A stretch of 35,830 bases of DNA from Bryobacterales bacterium (GTDB lineage Bacteria; Acidobacteriota; Terriglobia; Bryobacterales; Bryobacteraceae), in the NCBI GenBank assembly GCA_003169195.1, contig PMQB01000249.1, positions 5,927-41,756 of the forward strand. Reading direction: 5' to 3'. The position numbers and the translations under genes are program-made. Shown here in pieces: positions 1 to 9,365 of this stretch (position 1 is the first letter of the stretch; every line of letters starts with the position of its first letter). The notes under the pieces were generated by a model that was not told the DNA's origin, did not search any database, and saw nothing but the letters and a program-made list of their open reading frames with translations.

Positions 1-3000
1 CACCCTGTTGGCCGCCTTGTTGCTGCCCTCCCTGTTGACCTTGTTGTCCCTGCTGGCCTTCACGCGACAGATTCTGCTCAGAGTCCTGCCTTTGTCCCTG
101 CTGTCCACGCTGGTTTTGAGCCCGTTCCAACATCTGGCGCAAGTTGCGAACTTCCGACAAGGCCTCGGCATTCTTATCGCCACCCTGTCCGTTCTTGCCG
201 TTGGCCTCGCCCGCTTCCACGGACTTCTGTACATCCTGCAAGTCGCGGCTGAGTTGTTCCAAACCTTCTGCCATCTTTGTTTCCGCACCAATGTTGCGGT
301 CGCCGTAGCCTTGCTTCATCCACTCGGCCGTCTTTTGCATTCGCATCGCCAATTCTTTTTGCTCTGCCTCCGAAAGTGCCTTGCGCATTTTCGAAGAAGC
401 TCCCGGTTGTGCCGATGCCAGCGCGCGCTCCTGTTGCTGCATGTCGCGCTGCAAGTCCTGGATACCCTTGGCTAAACGGGCTTTCTCATCAGCCATGGCA
501 CGCTCTTGCTCCGTCGGATTGTGCGGCGGTGGTAGATCGGGTTCCCAATTGCGCCGGCGGTCGTAACCGTAGTAGCGCGGCGACGCAGGATCTTTCAACT
601 CAGGTAAATCGTTTGGTCCCGCTTCCGGTTGACCCGGCCGCATTCGACGAAAAGGCGAGGAAGCCTGCTGTTGTTGCTCGCCGTACATGCGCTTCAGCGA
701 ATTCGCGATATCGCGCTGCTGATTCGCCATCTCTTGCGCCTTCTGCGAAAGTCCGGCAACCGAATTACCCGCTTGCTGCTGTAATGACTTATTCAGCAAG
801 CTTTCGGCTTCCGCCAGATTCTCTGCTGCACGCCGCTGCGCAGCCGGATCTTGCTGACTCACCGCTTTGCGCATTTCATCTTCCGAACGCCGCAGCGCTT
901 CCATCGATTTCCGAAGTGCCTCGTTCATCTGACGCTGCTGTTGCTGGCCGCCTTGCTTACCCGATGCCGATTGGCCGGAGGACGATTGACCCGTGCTTGA
1001 GGACGATTGCTGGCCGCTTTGCTGTTGCTGTCCCGATTGCGATTGCTGCTGCTGTTGCGATTGGTTCTGCGCCATTTCCTGCATCTGCTTACGCAACTCT
1101 TCGGCTTCTCTACGCAGTTGTTCTTCCTGCCACCGCTGTTCAAAAGCCTGTTGCTGCGGCCGTTGCGCCGCTAATTCTTGCTGCCTCTTCGCAAGTTCCT
1201 TCAACTTCTCAAGAGCTTCATCGACAGCCTTCTGCTGATCTTTCTGTTGCTCTTCCGGAGTCTGCTGACCCGTTTCGTACTGGTTCTTGCTGGTGTCCAG
1301 CTCAAGATCAAACATGCGCGCTAAATCGCGCTGGGCACCGCCGCCTCCTCCACCACCGCCGCCGCGTTGTCCAAAAGCTATCTGAATATCACGGAACAAC
1401 GACATAGCCCGCAACAGCGATTGCAATGCCTTCTGCTCTGTCGGCAACGCCTCGCCCCATTTACCCGGCTTGAGTTGGTTCGCCGCTTCACCCATCTGGC
1501 CCGAAGCTTGCGTCATCAACTTTGAGAAATTGGCGAATGCCGAACCAGCGCCACCCATCTCGCGGCTTGCCATCCGCTCCGACAGAGTCTGCGCTTGCGC
1601 GGCTAGCTTGGCTTCAGTATCGGACAGGAATTTCGCGTTCTCCTGCAAGGCCGCGCGATTCTTTCCCGGCTCACGCTCCTGGTTCCAAGTGGCCGCAATA
1701 ATCTGCTTTTGCCTCTCGGAAATATCGTTGTCCATTCCGCCCATGCCACCGCCACCACCTCCGCCAGACTGCTGCGATTGGCTGAACTTGAAATCGAACG
1801 GCTCGGCTTGTGCGAATACAATTTCGCTGCGAGTGGTATGCGTGGCATCTTTCGCCGTCGCGTATAACGAAACCAAATCGCCGGGCACGAGCTTGAAATC
1901 TTCCAGCGATAACAGCTTCGTTCCGCTGGCTTCTTTCACGCCCTTCGCCTTTAAAAGCGGCACCACTTGCTCCGGGCCACCATTCACCGAATAGTGTAGA
2001 TCCAAAGCTTCCACGCCGAAGTCGTCCGTGGCTTCAATCGTGACGGGCACTTCTTCAATGGGGGACACCTTGGGATCTTTTCCAGGGTTTGTGATGCGAA
2101 CCGAAGGCGGCTCATCCTTGCCCGACTCTATGAAATAGTCGTCACTAATGCGGATGGCTTCGCCGTTGTCTAGAGCGGCAACGTGGTAGGACCCGTCCTT
2201 ATGAATGTCCATTTTCGCCGTAAGCCAGTTTCCTTCGGCTTTCGACAACTCGAGCTTAGAGCCATCTTCCATCATCAAGACGCCATGTTCGAGGGGCTTA
2301 TCTGTGAGCACTGAAATGCCCGCCTGCGTTCCTTCCACGGCGCGAATATCCCCGCCCGGATCTTGCACGGCATCCTTTATACGCAAGTCGGCCGGAAAGT
2401 GCAGCGCCACCTTCACCCGCTTCACGCCAGGCAAATCGCGCACAGCTATTTTGAAATGCTTTGATTCTGTTCCATCCGCCTGAATGTAGTACTCAACGGG
2501 ATCGGATAAGCCAACGAACTTGAATTGATACGCATTGCCATCGGTGCCCGATTGCATGGCGGTAGCGTCCCACTTTGTGGCATCGCCATACTTGGCATGC
2601 AGTGTTACCTGATGCGCGTTGAACCCGAGCAGATGAGCCGTAATCATCTGATCGGACTTCCGCCGGATCGTCTTATTCCCTGGCTGAACCGTCAGCTCGT
2701 ACAGCGGTTTCTTGGTCGCATTCCCACTGCCCGTCCAGAACAACGAAGAGCCGTAGCCCAAATAGCCCGGACCGGCGGCAATCAGCCACACCAGGACACC
2801 CAACGCAACAACGGCAATACCCAACGCTCCAAATAGAACTTGCGAATGCGCAAACTGCTCCGGTGCGTGTTTTTGCGCAACACCCATGGCGTCTTCGGCT
2901 ATCAGCTCAATAAATGGATTAGCGTCGTCGCGTCGCTCGGTCACGGTGAGCAGCCGTTCACCAAAGCTGGGTTCCTTCTGCTCCGCCAGTTTCGTGACGA

Positions 3001-3253
3001 ACTTGCGGTTGAGTTTGGCCAAGGGGATTGCCAGCGTGAAAGCAATCGCACAAGCCAACGCCGCGAACAAAACGAGGCGTAGCGGCCAGACAACGTCTTC
3101 TACAAAACGGTATTGATTAGCGATCCAAACGAACAGAAGAGTCAGGGTGAGCGCCGCCAGGGCTGTCACCGCAGCACCGCGCGACGCCGCCATAAACCTT
3201 AGCCGCGATTCCACGCGTCGAAGATAATCATCCAGTTGAACAATTGCCGTCAT
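1..3253 (-). CDS. DUF4175-like large membrane protein with Q/S/G-rich coiled/disordered C-terminal half (3' end runs off the window)
   Basis: Open minus-strand frame from ATG at 3253, translated by hand: MTAIVQLDDYLRRVESRLRFMAASRGAAVTALAALTLTLLFVWIANQ..., two N-terminal TM segments, then a long E/Q/R-rich region. Absent from the supplied ORF track, probably because its stop lies outside the window. The start overlaps the stop of the upstream BatA-like gene (ATGA). Confidence 0.8.
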   Translation of the reverse strand, partial: MTAIVQLDDYLRRVESRLRFMAASRGAAVTALAALTLTLLFVWIANQYRFVEDVVWPLRLVLFAALACAIAFTLAIPLAKLNRKFVTKLAEQKEPSFGERLLTVTERRDDANPFIELIAEDAMGVAQKHAPEQFAHSQVLFGALGIAVVALGVLVWLIAAGPGYLGYGSSLFWTGSGNATKKPLYELTVQPGNKTIRRKSDQMITAHLLGFNAHQVTLHAKYGDATKWDATAMQSGTDGNAYQFKFVGLSDPVEYYIQADGTESKHFKIAVRDLPGVKRVKVALHFPADLRIKDAVQDPGGDIRAVEGTQAGISVLTDKPLEHGVLMMEDGSKLELSKAEGNWLTAKMDIHKDGSYHVAALDNGEAIRISDDYFIESGKDEPPSVRITNPGKDPKVSPIEEVPVTIEATDDFGVEALDLHYSVNGGPEQVVPLLKAKGVKEASGTKLLSLEDFKLVPGDLVSLYATAKDATHTTRSEIVFAQAEPFDFKFSQSQQSGGGGGGGMGGMDNDISERQKQIIAATWNQEREPGKNRAALQENAKFLSDTEAKLAAQAQTLSERMASREMGGAGSAFANFSKLMTQASGQMGEAANQLKPGKWGEALPTEQKALQSLLRAMSLFRDIQIAFGQRGGGGGGGGGAQRDLARMFDLELDTSKNQYETGQQTPEEQQKDQQKAVDEALEKLKELAKRQQELAAQRPQQQAFEQRWQEEQLRREAEELRKQMQEMAQNQSQQQQQSQSGQQQQSGQQSSSSTGQSSSGQSASGKQGGQQQQRQMNEALRKSMEALRRSEDEMRKAVSQQDPAAQRRAAENLAEAESLLNKSLQQQAGNSVAGLSQKAQEMANQQRDIANSLKRMYGEQQQQASSPFRRMRPGQPEAGPNDLPELKDPASPRYYGYDRRRNWEPDLPPPHNPTEQERAMADEKARLAKGIQDLQRDMQQQERALASAQPGASSKMRKALSEAEQKELAMRMQKTAEWMKQGYGDRNIGAETKMAEGLEQLSRDLQDVQKSVEAGEANGKNGQGGDKNAEALSEVRNLRQMLERAQNQRGQQGQRQDSEQNLSREGQQGQQGQQGGQQQGGQQG

Positions 3254-5241
3254 GCCGCCTCCCTTTCTTCCTTCAGATACCGCGCCGCAAATACACTCTC
3301 CACACAAGCCGCTAGCAGAACCAACAACAACACATAGCGCCACAAACTCCAAGGCGTGCCCGAACTTTGCCCGGCAGCGGTTTTCTCCACCGGAGTCTTG
3401 CTACCAGTATTGCGCCACAAATCGAGCGTTTCGTCCGGTATGGTCGTCAGGTCCGATTCCCGGCGATCCGCGTGCACTGCCATCAATGATCTGCGGCCGC
3501 TGGCACTCTGCACTTCATAGAACCCGGCTTGCGTCAGACTGAACGTCATAGCCTTGCCGGCATCGCTCAGCGCGAGTTCGTGTTTGCCTGATGGCCCGAC
3601 GACATCGGCCGCAGTCGTCTCACTTTTCGCATGCCGCAAGGTTGCCGGCGACCCAACAACCACACTCGATGGAACATCGCTCGCCCCCGCCAGGTATAAA
3701 CCGGATTGCACAACAAATGGAACATAGGAGGCATGCAACGGAAAATCGCTATTCGAACTGTCGAGCATGGCGGCCAACGTGAGCACGCGCCCTTCGCCCA
3801 CCCGTTCCTCTAGCAACAGCGGCGATCCATCTGCAAATTTCGCAACCACGTTCGCCCCTGCGTTCGGCTGAACCGTGGCGCTGCGTAGAAATTGCACGTT
3901 GTCAAATCGGCCAGCTTCAGCCAAAGCAGGATGTTGAGTATCGGCTTCGCCCTCAGCCTGCGCGGCATTGCTGGGGCTCACCTTGTCACCAGTCACCGGA
4001 ATCGCGCCGGAGCGAGTTGTATCAAGGCCTGCTGCGACAAAAAGGCCACCGCCCTTCTCCACGTAAGAACGCATTTTTCGGGCAACGTCGGATTCCAGTT
4101 CGCCCGGATCACTGAGTACGACAAACACAAACTTTGTCAAATCGATATTGGAAGCCTGCTCCAATGCTGCTTGATCAACCAATAGCCCTGAGTTCGAGGA
4201 AGACTCCATGGCCGCTTTGTAGAAAAATCCTTCGCGGCTTCGTCCGCCCGCATAAAGGAACAAGACACGCCGCGGGTCGGCGCGTTCCACTGAAAACAAG
4301 TAGGTGTCATCTTGCGCCAACGAATCGTGCGGCTCAATCCGGATTTCGCCGCGATTCTCACCATAAGGAACATCAAACCCTAGAAACTCAACCTGCGCGC
4401 GCCCGTTCGCTGGAATCGCCAGGCTCTTGGTAGCAACGGTGCGATTATTCAGAACGAGCGCCACTTGGCGAGTTGTGGCAGACGTTTGCCAGCCCGCAAC
4501 GGTGGCCGTTAATCGGCTCTTCTTTGGATCAAAAATCTGCGGTGCAACCGTGACACTCTCCACGGCCCAATTCTCTTTCTTGGGCTCGGCGACCGAATGC
4601 AGCTCAAACGCCGTTCCCGGCTCCAATTGCAAATCGTGAAACCCATTTGCGGGCATGGAACTCTGTTGCATGTCGCTAATCAGATGCGCATCAATCTGCA
4701 TGTTGGCCGTCTTATCCAGCAATCGTAGGGCGCGCGCCAATTCACCGTACGAACTCGTTTGGTCTCCGGCGGTTATTCCGTCGATCGCGGCGTTTAAAGG
4801 CGCACGATCGGTCTCATTGCCGGTCAGCGTTTCCAGATGCGAATCCAACGCAGCAATTTGCGCAACAAATCTGCTGGGCAGATTTCGAACAAGCTTCCGT
4901 GCTTCTTCCTTGGCGCGCTCCATATGCTCGCCATCGCGCATGCTGAATGAGCGATCAATGGCGATCACCGTAAGGTGCCTGCGGTTCTGCGAAGCCGTAC
5001 TCCGCATTAGATAGGGATTGGCGAATGCCAGCACCAGTAGCGCCAGCAGAGCAAGCCGAAGCGCCAGCAACATCAAATAACGCAAGCGCCTGTGCCGTAC
5101 GGAACTCTGCACGCGTCGCTCAAAAAACATCAGCGAGCTAAACGGCTGCGGCGTGCGCTTGAATTGCCGCAACAAGTGCAGCCACAGAGGAAGTCCTATT
5201 GCCACCAGCCCAGCCAGGAACCACGGCGAGAGAAATCCCAT
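3250..5241 (-). CDS. BatA/VWA domain-containing membrane protein
   Basis: 663 aa; N-terminus MGFLSPWFLAGLVAIGLPLWLHLLRQFKRTPQPFSSLMFFERRV is typical of the BatA N-terminal domain; VWA-like 'VIAIDRSFSMRDGE'; C-terminal TM. Confidence 0.88.
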   Translation of the reverse strand: MGFLSPWFLAGLVAIGLPLWLHLLRQFKRTPQPFSSLMFFERRVQSSVRHRRLRYLMLLALRLALLALLVLAFANPYLMRSTASQNRRHLTVIAIDRSFSMRDGEHMERAKEEARKLVRNLPSRFVAQIAALDSHLETLTGNETDRAPLNAAIDGITAGDQTSSYGELARALRLLDKTANMQIDAHLISDMQQSSMPANGFHDLQLEPGTAFELHSVAEPKKENWAVESVTVAPQIFDPKKSRLTATVAGWQTSATTRQVALVLNNRTVATKSLAIPANGRAQVEFLGFDVPYGENRGEIRIEPHDSLAQDDTYLFSVERADPRRVLFLYAGGRSREGFFYKAAMESSSNSGLLVDQAALEQASNIDLTKFVFVVLSDPGELESDVARKMRSYVEKGGGLFVAAGLDTTRSGAIPVTGDKVSPSNAAQAEGEADTQHPALAEAGRFDNVQFLRSATVQPNAGANVVAKFADGSPLLLEERVGEGRVLTLAAMLDSSNSDFPLHASYVPFVVQSGLYLAGASDVPSSVVVGSPATLRHAKSETTAADVVGPSGKHELALSDAGKAMTFSLTQAGFYEVQSASGRRSLMAVHADRRESDLTTIPDETLDLWRNTGSKTPVEKTAAGQSSGTPWSLWRYVLLLVLLAACVESVFAARYLKEEREAA

Positions 5242-6138
5242 TCACTTTCTTCCTTGCCGGATGGTCAAATACTCGCGCAACGCCTGATCCAATGGCCGGT
5301 CTGTTCGCAACAGAAAGTAATCGATGCCCGCAGCCTGCGCCTTGGTACGAAGTTCTTCAATATGCGCTTGAATCTTCTGGCGGTACTCGGTTTTGGCGTA
5401 GTCGGGCGTGGATTCCAATGCTTCGCCGGTTTCCATATCTACCAGCAGGGCACCGTCATCCAGTTTGAGCTCAATTTCACCAGGATCAAGCACATGAAAC
5501 AGAATGAGTTCGTTGCCGCGAAAGCGCAACGGCTCTACGGTCTTGACCACCACCTCCGGTTTTTCAAAGAAATCGGATATGAGCGCCGTCACGCCGCGCC
5601 GCTTCATGAACTGCTGCAATTCAAAAAATGGCTTTACGAAATTCGTACGCTTGCCCAGTTCCGCTTCGTCAATTCCGTGCAAAAGCCGCATCAATTGGCC
5701 CTGGCGCGATGAAGGTCTTACAAAGTTGGCGACATCATCATGAAAAACAACCAGCCCAGCGCTGTCACGCTGCAAATGCGCCATATATACCAACGAAGAA
5801 GCCAAATACTTTGCATATTCGAACTTTTTCACCTTACCGCCAAATCCCATGCTGGCGCTGGCATCGAGCAGGACGATAGTAGATGTATTCGTTTCGCCGC
5901 GGTAGCGTTTCAGATAGGCGCGTTCAGTTCGTGCGTACACATTCCAATCCACGTGCCGCAAATCATCTCCCGGTGAATAAGCGCGGTACTCTTCGAACTC
6001 CTGACTGAAGCCGAAATCCGGCGACCGGTGCAGCCCCGCCAGGAACCCATCCACCACCGTTTTCGCGATCAGGTCCAGGCCGGAAATTCCAGCCAACACT
6101 GCGGGATCTAGAAACCTGTTTGAGACTTGGGCTGGCAC
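5242..6138 (-). CDS. DUF58 domain-containing protein
   Basis: Motif GFSQEFEEYRAYSPGDDLRHVDWNVYARTERAYLKRYRGETN. The ORF track extends to 6237 but overlaps the MoxR gene; an in-frame GTG at 6138, 22 nt after the MoxR stop, is the more likely start. Confidence 0.88.
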   Translation of the reverse strand: MPAQVSNRFLDPAVLAGISGLDLIAKTVVDGFLAGLHRSPDFGFSQEFEEYRAYSPGDDLRHVDWNVYARTERAYLKRYRGETNTSTIVLLDASASMGFGGKVKKFEYAKYLASSLVYMAHLQRDSAGLVVFHDDVANFVRPSSRQGQLMRLLHGIDEAELGKRTNFVKPFFELQQFMKRRGVTALISDFFEKPEVVVKTVEPLRFRGNELILFHVLDPGEIELKLDDGALLVDMETGEALESTPDYAKTEYRQKIQAHIEELRTKAQAAGIDYFLLRTDRPLDQALREYLTIRQGRK

Positions 6139-6160
6139 TGGTATGTAGGCTCCGTGAGTC

Positions 6161-7189
6161 TTAGCCGCGCGGCGCTTGCTTCCAATCGAGCAACCGGCGC
6201 AAGATCTCGTCCGTATTGATGCGAGCCGATTCTGCATGGAAATTCAGCAGCACACGGTGGCGCAGAACCGGAGCTGCCAATGCGCGAATGTCGTCGTAAG
6301 AAACGTGAAAGCGGCCTTGCATGAGTGCGCGGGCCTTGCCGGCCAAAACTAGAAATTGTGCCGCACGAACGCTGGCGCCGAAATTGACATATTGCTGGAC
6401 GAAGTCCGGCGCTTCGCCTTGTGTCGGCCGGGTGGCACGCACTAAATCCACGGCATAGCGGGCCACCGAATCAGCAATGGGCGTCATTCGAACCAACTGT
6501 TGAAAACCTAAAATCTCTTCACCCGTGGTAACGGTATTCGCTTCGGCGCGAGTCGTAGTTGTGGTCAGGTCGAGCACCTTCACTTCTTCTTCGGCGGGCA
6601 AATAGTCCAAAACAGCATTAAACAAAAAGCGATCCAACTGCGCTTCCGGCAGCGGATAGGTTCCTTCCAACTCAATGGGGTTCTGTGTAGCTAATACGAA
6701 AAAAGGCGGCTCAATTTTATACTGATTGCCGCGCACCGTGCATGACAGCTCCTGCATCGCCTCCAGCAGTGCCGATTGCGTCTTCGGCGGGGTTCGGTTG
6801 ATTTCATCGGCAAGAAGAACGTTGGAGAATATCGGACCCGGCACGAACGTCCAAGTTCGGTGACCGGTCGTTGTATTTTCCTCAATGATGTCAGTACCGG
6901 TAATGTCGGACGGCATCAAATCAGGCGTGAACTGAATGCGATTGAACCGCAAGCCCAACGTTCGCGACAGCGTACGCACGAGCAAGGTTTTGGCTGTTCC
7001 AGGCAGACCTGTCAACAAGCAGTGGCCGCCGACAAACAGGGCAATCAGCACACTGTCGATCACGTCATCCTGCCCGACGATCACTTTATGAATTTCATTG
7101 CGAATCACATTCTGTGCGTCGTGAAAGCGTTTGACGCGTTCACGCACCTCAGACGAATCAACGGGCGTTGCGGTAGAAGTGGTTGACAT
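6161..7189 (-). CDS. MoxR family AAA+ ATPase
   Basis: Walker A-like GLPGTAKT, Walker B LLADEINRTPPKTQSALLEAMQE, sensor ATQNPIELEGTYPLPEAQLDRF. Confidence 0.95.
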   Translation of the reverse strand: MSTTSTATPVDSSEVRERVKRFHDAQNVIRNEIHKVIVGQDDVIDSVLIALFVGGHCLLTGLPGTAKTLLVRTLSRTLGLRFNRIQFTPDLMPSDITGTDIIEENTTTGHRTWTFVPGPIFSNVLLADEINRTPPKTQSALLEAMQELSCTVRGNQYKIEPPFFVLATQNPIELEGTYPLPEAQLDRFLFNAVLDYLPAEEEVKVLDLTTTTTRAEANTVTTGEEILGFQQLVRMTPIADSVARYAVDLVRATRPTQGEAPDFVQQYVNFGASVRAAQFLVLAGKARALMQGRFHVSYDDIRALAAPVLRHRVLLNFHAESARINTDEILRRLLDWKQAPRG

Positions 7190-7190
7190 T

Positions 7191-9365
7191 TTATTGGCTC
7201 AATTGAAGAAGTAATTGCTGTGCGGGCTTAAACCCCGGGGCGGCTTCGAGAGCCAGTACGACTTGGTCTTTTGCTTCGCTCAGACGGCGTGCCGCCTTGA
7301 GCGCCTTGGCCAATTCGTAATGCGATTCGGCGGTGTCGACGGGCTGCAATGCTAAAAGCGCCTTCGCTTCTTTCACCGCTCCTTCTGCATCGCCTGCATC
7401 CAACAGCAAACTGCCTAGTCTTCGATGTGTCTCCTCGTCTTCGGGATAGATGTAGTTTAGTTTCGCAAGTGTGTTTCGAGCCTGCTTGGCGTTTCCGGCC
7501 TCTTGCTCCCATTCGGCCAGTTTCTTTAACGATTCCACCGAAGTGCCGCCGGCGCTGCTATATTTCTCCAACTCCGCCATGGCTGCCTTCTGATCGCCTT
7601 TGTGTTTATAGGCAGCTGCTAGCGCTTCGTAGGCGCTTCCATTGCCTGTGTAGTCGGGATACGAATCACGCACGGCAAGAGCATCACGAATTACGTCGTC
7701 GAACTTGCTGGCTTCCAGTTCCTCGTTCATGGTTTTCATGCCTTTTTTCCATTCGGAGAAATGCTTTACGGTGTTCTCCGTTTTGGAACTGAGCCAGGAC
7801 TGGAACTCTTTGTCAAAGGCCGTCGCAGTCTCATGCAGATTCGTTTGAATGGCTTCTTCTGTGGTTTTGCGGTCGGCGAAGGAATGGATCATACCTAACA
7901 GCGCGTCATCGCCCCACTTCTTGTCGATGAAATCGCAGATCTTCCCGGCTTCGAAATAGGACACCATCACCTGCAGAGGAAACGTTGGACGCACAAATCC
8001 TTTATCCAGTTCCAATACCGGCAGAAGCTGTTTTTTCTCCAGAGCTGACACAATCTCGGGAGTCAGTCGGTCGCCCCAATCGGGCGACGCGGCACCTTCT
8101 TCGTGGACCGCGAGGCCTTCTGTAAACCACCGCGGCACCAGATGATGCGTCTCAGTCAGTACAAACACATGGCTAAATTCATGCCACATCGTGCTGGCCC
8201 AGCTGAACTCTCCTGGTGGACGCGCGGTGGGGCTATCCATTGTCACCGTGAGCCCGAAAGTAACGCCCAACAACCCGCCCTGTCCCGGCACACCGAGCGT
8301 GCGCACAATAAAGTCATCGTGGTTCGGATACATCTCTAAGTGCACCGGCCCGGGCAGTTTCATCTTGTATTTGCGTTCGTAGGTTGCGATAGCGCGCTGC
8401 ATTTCGGCCTCAACATAAGGCCGTAACAGCGCCGATTCCTTTTTGCTTAGCAACAATTCGGTGTTCGCTGTTTTGAAGATCTCGTAATTGCCAAAACTGT
8501 CCAGCAGCCGCAGTGAATTTCTAGTTTCGGCGTTGCGGTAATAGGTATTGAAACACTGCTCCAACTGTTGGTGCGCCTCCGCGTCGGAGCCCTGACGCAT
8601 AAGATTCACACCCAATTGGGACCGTGCCGCTCTTAGTGAAGGATCTAAACTGAGCGCCTTTCGGTAATAGGAGATGGCTTCGTCGTAACGCCGGTTAATC
8701 TCGAAAAAATGCGCGCCCGTGGCATAAGCTTGGCCATAAAAAGGATCGATTTTTAGAATCCGCTGCATCCATTCGCTGGGCTCTTTGTTATTCAGCCAGT
8801 CCATGGAAGCCAGCACTGACATCGCATCCAGCGCTTCGTTCGAAATCGCCAGCGCTTTTTGTGCTTCCTCTGACGCTTTCTTTGTGTCGCTGTCTTCCAA
8901 CGCCAGATACGCCAGCAACTCATGAGCCTGGTACAGTTTTGGATCATGCTTTAAAGCCTGTTCAGCGGCTTCTGCGGCTCTCGGGTCGAATCCCTGCGCT
9001 GCCGCGCGCGCCAATCCTAAGAAAGCTTGGGCATCGTTTCCATCGGCCACAATCGCTTGCGCAAACGACTTCGCAGCATCGCCCGGCTGACTGGCTTCCA
9101 AGAAGAAAGATCCCCACTCCGTGTTAAAGTCGGCCGAAGCCAGGCCGCCTTTCTCCGCAGCCTTAAATTCGTTGTTAGCATCCAAATATTGATAAAGTCC
9201 CCAGGAACCTTCAGCTCGAGCAAAAGCGTCCCCACTGCGCAACAAGGCCGTAAAACAAGCCCGGGCCTCCTTTATCTGACCGTGGCGATGCAGAGTCTTA
9301 CAACTCTCTCCAGGCACTGCCGCAAAAGCAAGCCCACTGACCATCAGGAAAAGCAACGCCTTCAC
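7191..9365 (-). CDS. TPR-repeat protein with gluzincin-type (HExxH) metallopeptidase domain, secreted
   Basis: 724 aa; signal peptide MKALLFLMVSGLAFAAVPG; multiple TPR-like repeats; WHEFSHVFVLTETHHLVPRWFTEGLAVHEE (HEFSH at 8169-8183 with a downstream Glu in WFTEGLA) as in peptidase MA-like proteins. Confidence 0.85.
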   Translation of the reverse strand: MKALLFLMVSGLAFAAVPGESCKTLHRHGQIKEARACFTALLRSGDAFARAEGSWGLYQYLDANNEFKAAEKGGLASADFNTEWGSFFLEASQPGDAAKSFAQAIVADGNDAQAFLGLARAAAQGFDPRAAEAAEQALKHDPKLYQAHELLAYLALEDSDTKKASEEAQKALAISNEALDAMSVLASMDWLNNKEPSEWMQRILKIDPFYGQAYATGAHFFEINRRYDEAISYYRKALSLDPSLRAARSQLGVNLMRQGSDAEAHQQLEQCFNTYYRNAETRNSLRLLDSFGNYEIFKTANTELLLSKKESALLRPYVEAEMQRAIATYERKYKMKLPGPVHLEMYPNHDDFIVRTLGVPGQGGLLGVTFGLTVTMDSPTARPPGEFSWASTMWHEFSHVFVLTETHHLVPRWFTEGLAVHEEGAASPDWGDRLTPEIVSALEKKQLLPVLELDKGFVRPTFPLQVMVSYFEAGKICDFIDKKWGDDALLGMIHSFADRKTTEEAIQTNLHETATAFDKEFQSWLSSKTENTVKHFSEWKKGMKTMNEELEASKFDDVIRDALAVRDSYPDYTGNGSAYEALAAAYKHKGDQKAAMAELEKYSSAGGTSVESLKKLAEWEQEAGNAKQARNTLAKLNYIYPEDEETHRRLGSLLLDAGDAEGAVKEAKALLALQPVDTAESHYELAKALKAARRLSEAKDQVVLALEAAPGFKPAQQLLLQLSQ

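Noticed and set aside
930-1240. Repetitive CTG/TTG-rich DNA considered as a tandem repeat or CRISPR-like array
   Set aside because: Irregular codon-level repeats encoding poly-Q/S within an open reading frame; no direct-repeat/spacer periodicity.
277-1407. Long plus-strand ORF (376 aa) near the window start
   Set aside because: Antisense to the well-supported DUF4175-like gene; composition reflects the reverse complement of Q/G-rich codons and no family motif is visible.
5092-5712. 206-aa plus-strand ORF
   Set aside because: Entirely antisense to the BatA-like and DUF58 genes; no recognisable domain.
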